Shown here: piece after piece, positions 31,337 through 32,429 of the stretch
How positions within the stretch are numbered: the stretch's first letter is position 1
Layout of the letters: each line of letters begins with the position of its first letter
Source of the DNA: a virus
Strand: one strand, 5' to 3'
DNA: 32,429 nt
IMG/VR virus record: IMGVR_UViG_3300036804_000353
Coordinates: 1 to 32,429 of that record
Program-made: the position numbers and the translations under genes
Notes under the pieces: model-generated
Told to the model about the DNA's origin: nothing
Databases searched by the model: none
What the model saw: the letters and a program-made list of their open reading frames with translations, nothing else

Positions 31337-31569
31337 GCGAAGCAAAACCACAGGACGGCAGCACCGTAAAGGGTTATCGCAGCCTGACCGACAAAGACAT
31401 TGCCAACATGAATCGACTTAAAGAAATCAGCCGCCAGTTTTTGGCCCAGCTTTCATTTTTAGATAATGGAGAGCATGACGGGCGCTGGCTGGCGATTGCT
31501 AAAACTGAAATGCAGAAAGCCTGTATGTCTGCGTGCCGAGCAGTAGCGCAACCGGATGAAGACTGCTGA
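31333..31569 (+). CDS. Acb2/Tad1-family hairpin protein (cyclic-nucleotide sponge candidate)
   Basis: A 78-residue protein starting at 31333 (AAGGAA 9 bases upstream, ATGA overlap with the Rz stop). It has the Acb2/Tad1 hairpin-family signature: KGYRSLTDKDIANMNRLKE, then RWLAIAKTEMQKACMSACRA and VAQP at the end. Family members bind and sequester cyclic oligonucleotide signals, blocking CBASS or Thoeris defence. Tyr15 and Lys30 keep the same 15-residue spacing as the ligand-binding Tyr and Lys I recall from Acb2 of phage PaMx33. Ligand and activity are inferred. A strong terminator follows. Confidence 0.75.
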   Translation: MSEAKPQDGSTVKGYRSLTDKDIANMNRLKEISRQFLAQLSFLDNGEHDGRWLAIAKTEMQKACMSACRAVAQPDEDC

Positions 31570-31595
31570 ATCTGGTGAAGCCCTTGTTGGATTTA

Positions 31596-31621
31596 GCCCG
31601 GAACTGACCGGGCATTTTTTT
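31596..31621 (+). terminator. Terminator after the Acb2-like gene
   Basis: GCCCGG-AACTGA-CCGGGC followed by A and seven T ends the lysis/anti-defence unit 27 bases after the stop. Confidence 0.88.
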
Positions 31622-31636
31622 GTCTGTTGACTGGCG

Positions 31637-31654
31637 GGTAACATATAAGTTACC
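31637..31654. promoter_or_regulatory. Palindromic operator before the HTH-DUF29 pair
   Basis: GGTAAC-ATATAA-GTTACC is a perfect 6-bp inverted repeat 33 bases before the ATG at 31687. TTGACT at 31627-31632 is a plausible -35 just upstream; no good -10 is seen at standard spacing. The placement suggests autoregulation by the HTH protein. Confidence 0.5.
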
Positions 31655-31686
31655 TTTATTATGTGAATGCACATCAAGGGGGCTTT

Positions 31687-31992
31687 ATGGCCAGCATTGA
31701 AACTGATGAAGCAACAATCAGTTACTTAAAGGAAGACCCGCAAGCAAGGCTTGCAATCATAAATGAGGTATACCGGCTAATAAGCGATGGTGATGTCGAT
31801 GTCGCCAAAACCACATTGCGCATGGTTATCAATATGACCTGTGGATTTCGAGCCATTTCTGATGAAGTTGGCAGACATCCAAAATCCATCATGCGCATGT
31901 TGACCCCGGATGTAGATCCAGGCATCAAGGCGTTTATGTCAGTGGTCAATGCCACAAAGCGCCAGATAACGAGCGCCGCAAAGGAGGCATAA
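31687..31992 (+). CDS. HTH antitoxin-like DNA-binding protein
   Basis: A 101-residue protein starting at the ATG at 31687 after AAGGGGGCTTT. The C-terminal part CGFRAISDEVGRHPKSIMRM, then LTPDVDPGIKAFMSVVNA, follows the helix-turn-helix pattern of HigA-2-like antitoxins (G-x-x-x-I-x-x-x-x-G, S-I-x-R-x-L, P-x-I/L-x-x-x-x-x-V). The N-terminal half is helical. The next gene, a DUF29 protein, follows after 2 bases, so the two form an operon behind a palindromic operator. A toxin-antitoxin unit is possible but no known toxin is present. Confidence 0.65.
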   Translation: MASIETDEATISYLKEDPQARLAIINEVYRLISDGDVDVAKTTLRMVINMTCGFRAISDEVGRHPKSIMRMLTPDVDPGIKAFMSVVNATKRQITSAAKEA

Positions 31993-31994
31993 AA

Positions 31995-32429
31995 ATGCAG
32001 AGCAATTTACATGAAACCGATTTTTACGGGTGGACGCAGCAACAGGCCGAACTGTTAAGAAAAGGGAAACTCACTGAGGTGGATGTGATGAATTTAATCG
32101 AGGAAATCGAGGACATGGGCGGCAGCGAAAAAAGGGAACTTGAATCACGTCTTGGCGTGTTGTTTATGCATTTGCTCAAGTGGCGTTATCAGCCCACACA
32201 CCGTGGCCATTCATGGCGTCTGACCATTGCAGAGCAGCGCAGCAAGATTGCGCGCCGCTTGAGGAAATCGCCGTCACTCAAGTCTTCACTGGAAGAAATC
32301 GCCGCTGACGCTTACAGCGATTCACGTTATGGCGCATCGCGTGAAACCGGTCAGGTGCTGGAAGTGTTCCCGGATGATTGTCCGTGGACGCTCGCACAGG
32401 TGCTGGATGTTGACTATTTGCCAGACTAA
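31995..32429 (+). CDS. DUF29 family protein
   Basis: A 144-residue protein of complete length with AAGGAGG at 31981-31987 before its ATG. HETDFYGWTQQQAELLRKGK, then NLIEEIEDMGGSEKRELESR, then LKWRYQPTHRGHSWRLTIAE and DCPWTLAQVLDVDYLPD at the end follow the whole DUF29 pattern (D-x-x-x-W, L-x-E-E-I-E-x-x-G, L-L-x-H-L-L-K-W, W). The function of DUF29 is not known. Here it is in one operon with an antitoxin-like HTH protein. The window ends at its stop. Confidence 0.8.
   Translation: MQSNLHETDFYGWTQQQAELLRKGKLTEVDVMNLIEEIEDMGGSEKRELESRLGVLFMHLLKWRYQPTHRGHSWRLTIAEQRSKIARRLRKSPSLKSSLEEIAADAYSDSRYGASRETGQVLEVFPDDCPWTLAQVLDVDYLPD

Overview
The window is one continuous stretch of a temperate contractile-tailed phage (myovirus morphology), either a prophage or a phage genome. 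It lies in a gammaproteobacterial, probably enterobacterial, background. This rests on the endolysin, which closely resembles lambda R, on a nested Rz/Rz1 spanin pair, on gamma-type DnaA boxes, and on the dense, overlapping packing of genes. Both ends coincide with gene boundaries, so the element may continue outside the window. No tRNA, CRISPR array or insertion sequence was seen.

Layout. (1) 1-3257 (+): small accessory genes (a DUF3850 protein, a two-helix membrane protein, a zinc-knuckle protein), an apparent ribbon-helix-helix protein fused to a degenerate HNH-like domain, an XRE-type regulator, a stand-alone copy of a recombinase core-binding domain, and a full tyrosine recombinase ending in a terminator. 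(2) 3258-4321: about 1.06 kb without a gene, AT-rich at its left side, with DnaA boxes, short spaced repeats and two copies of a 16-bp palindromic operator. This is a candidate origin, attachment or control region. (3) 4322-10241 (+): hub, spike, wedge, baseplate J, tail protein I and attachment proteins. (4) 10333-12163: a small orphan gene, then a convergent tail fibre and its assembly chaperone on the minus strand. (5) 12174-13715 (-): a long ERF-type single-strand annealing protein ending in an SSB-like DDLPF tip. Its leader folds like, and pairs like, a C4 antisense RNA. (6) 14047-28459 (+): small and large terminase, portal, Mu-F-like head protein, DUF2213 protease/scaffold, decoration protein with an Ig-like domain, major capsid, connectors, sheath, tube, a frameshifted tail assembly chaperone and tape measure. 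(7) 28501-29978: two membrane proteins, then Dit-like and baseplate plug proteins. (8) 30011-31336: holin, endolysin, Rz, Rz1. (9) 31333-32429: an Acb2/Tad1-family sponge protein (anti-CBASS/anti-Thoeris candidate) and a two-gene HTH plus DUF29 unit with its own palindromic operator.

How the parts fit. Packaging, head, neck, sheath and tube genes follow the usual assembly order. The tail module is split: plug and Dit-like genes lie near the right end and hub and spike genes near 4.3 kb, with lysis, defence, integration and control genes between them if the map is circular. Four near-identical 16-bp palindromes lie only in gaps between genes: before the XRE gene, twice before the baseplate operon, and before the packaging operon. 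They point to one regulator controlling early and late units. The most interesting items are this operator family, the C4-like RNA over the ERF gene, the SSB-like tip on ERF, the Acb2 homologue, and the split or duplicated recombinase domain.
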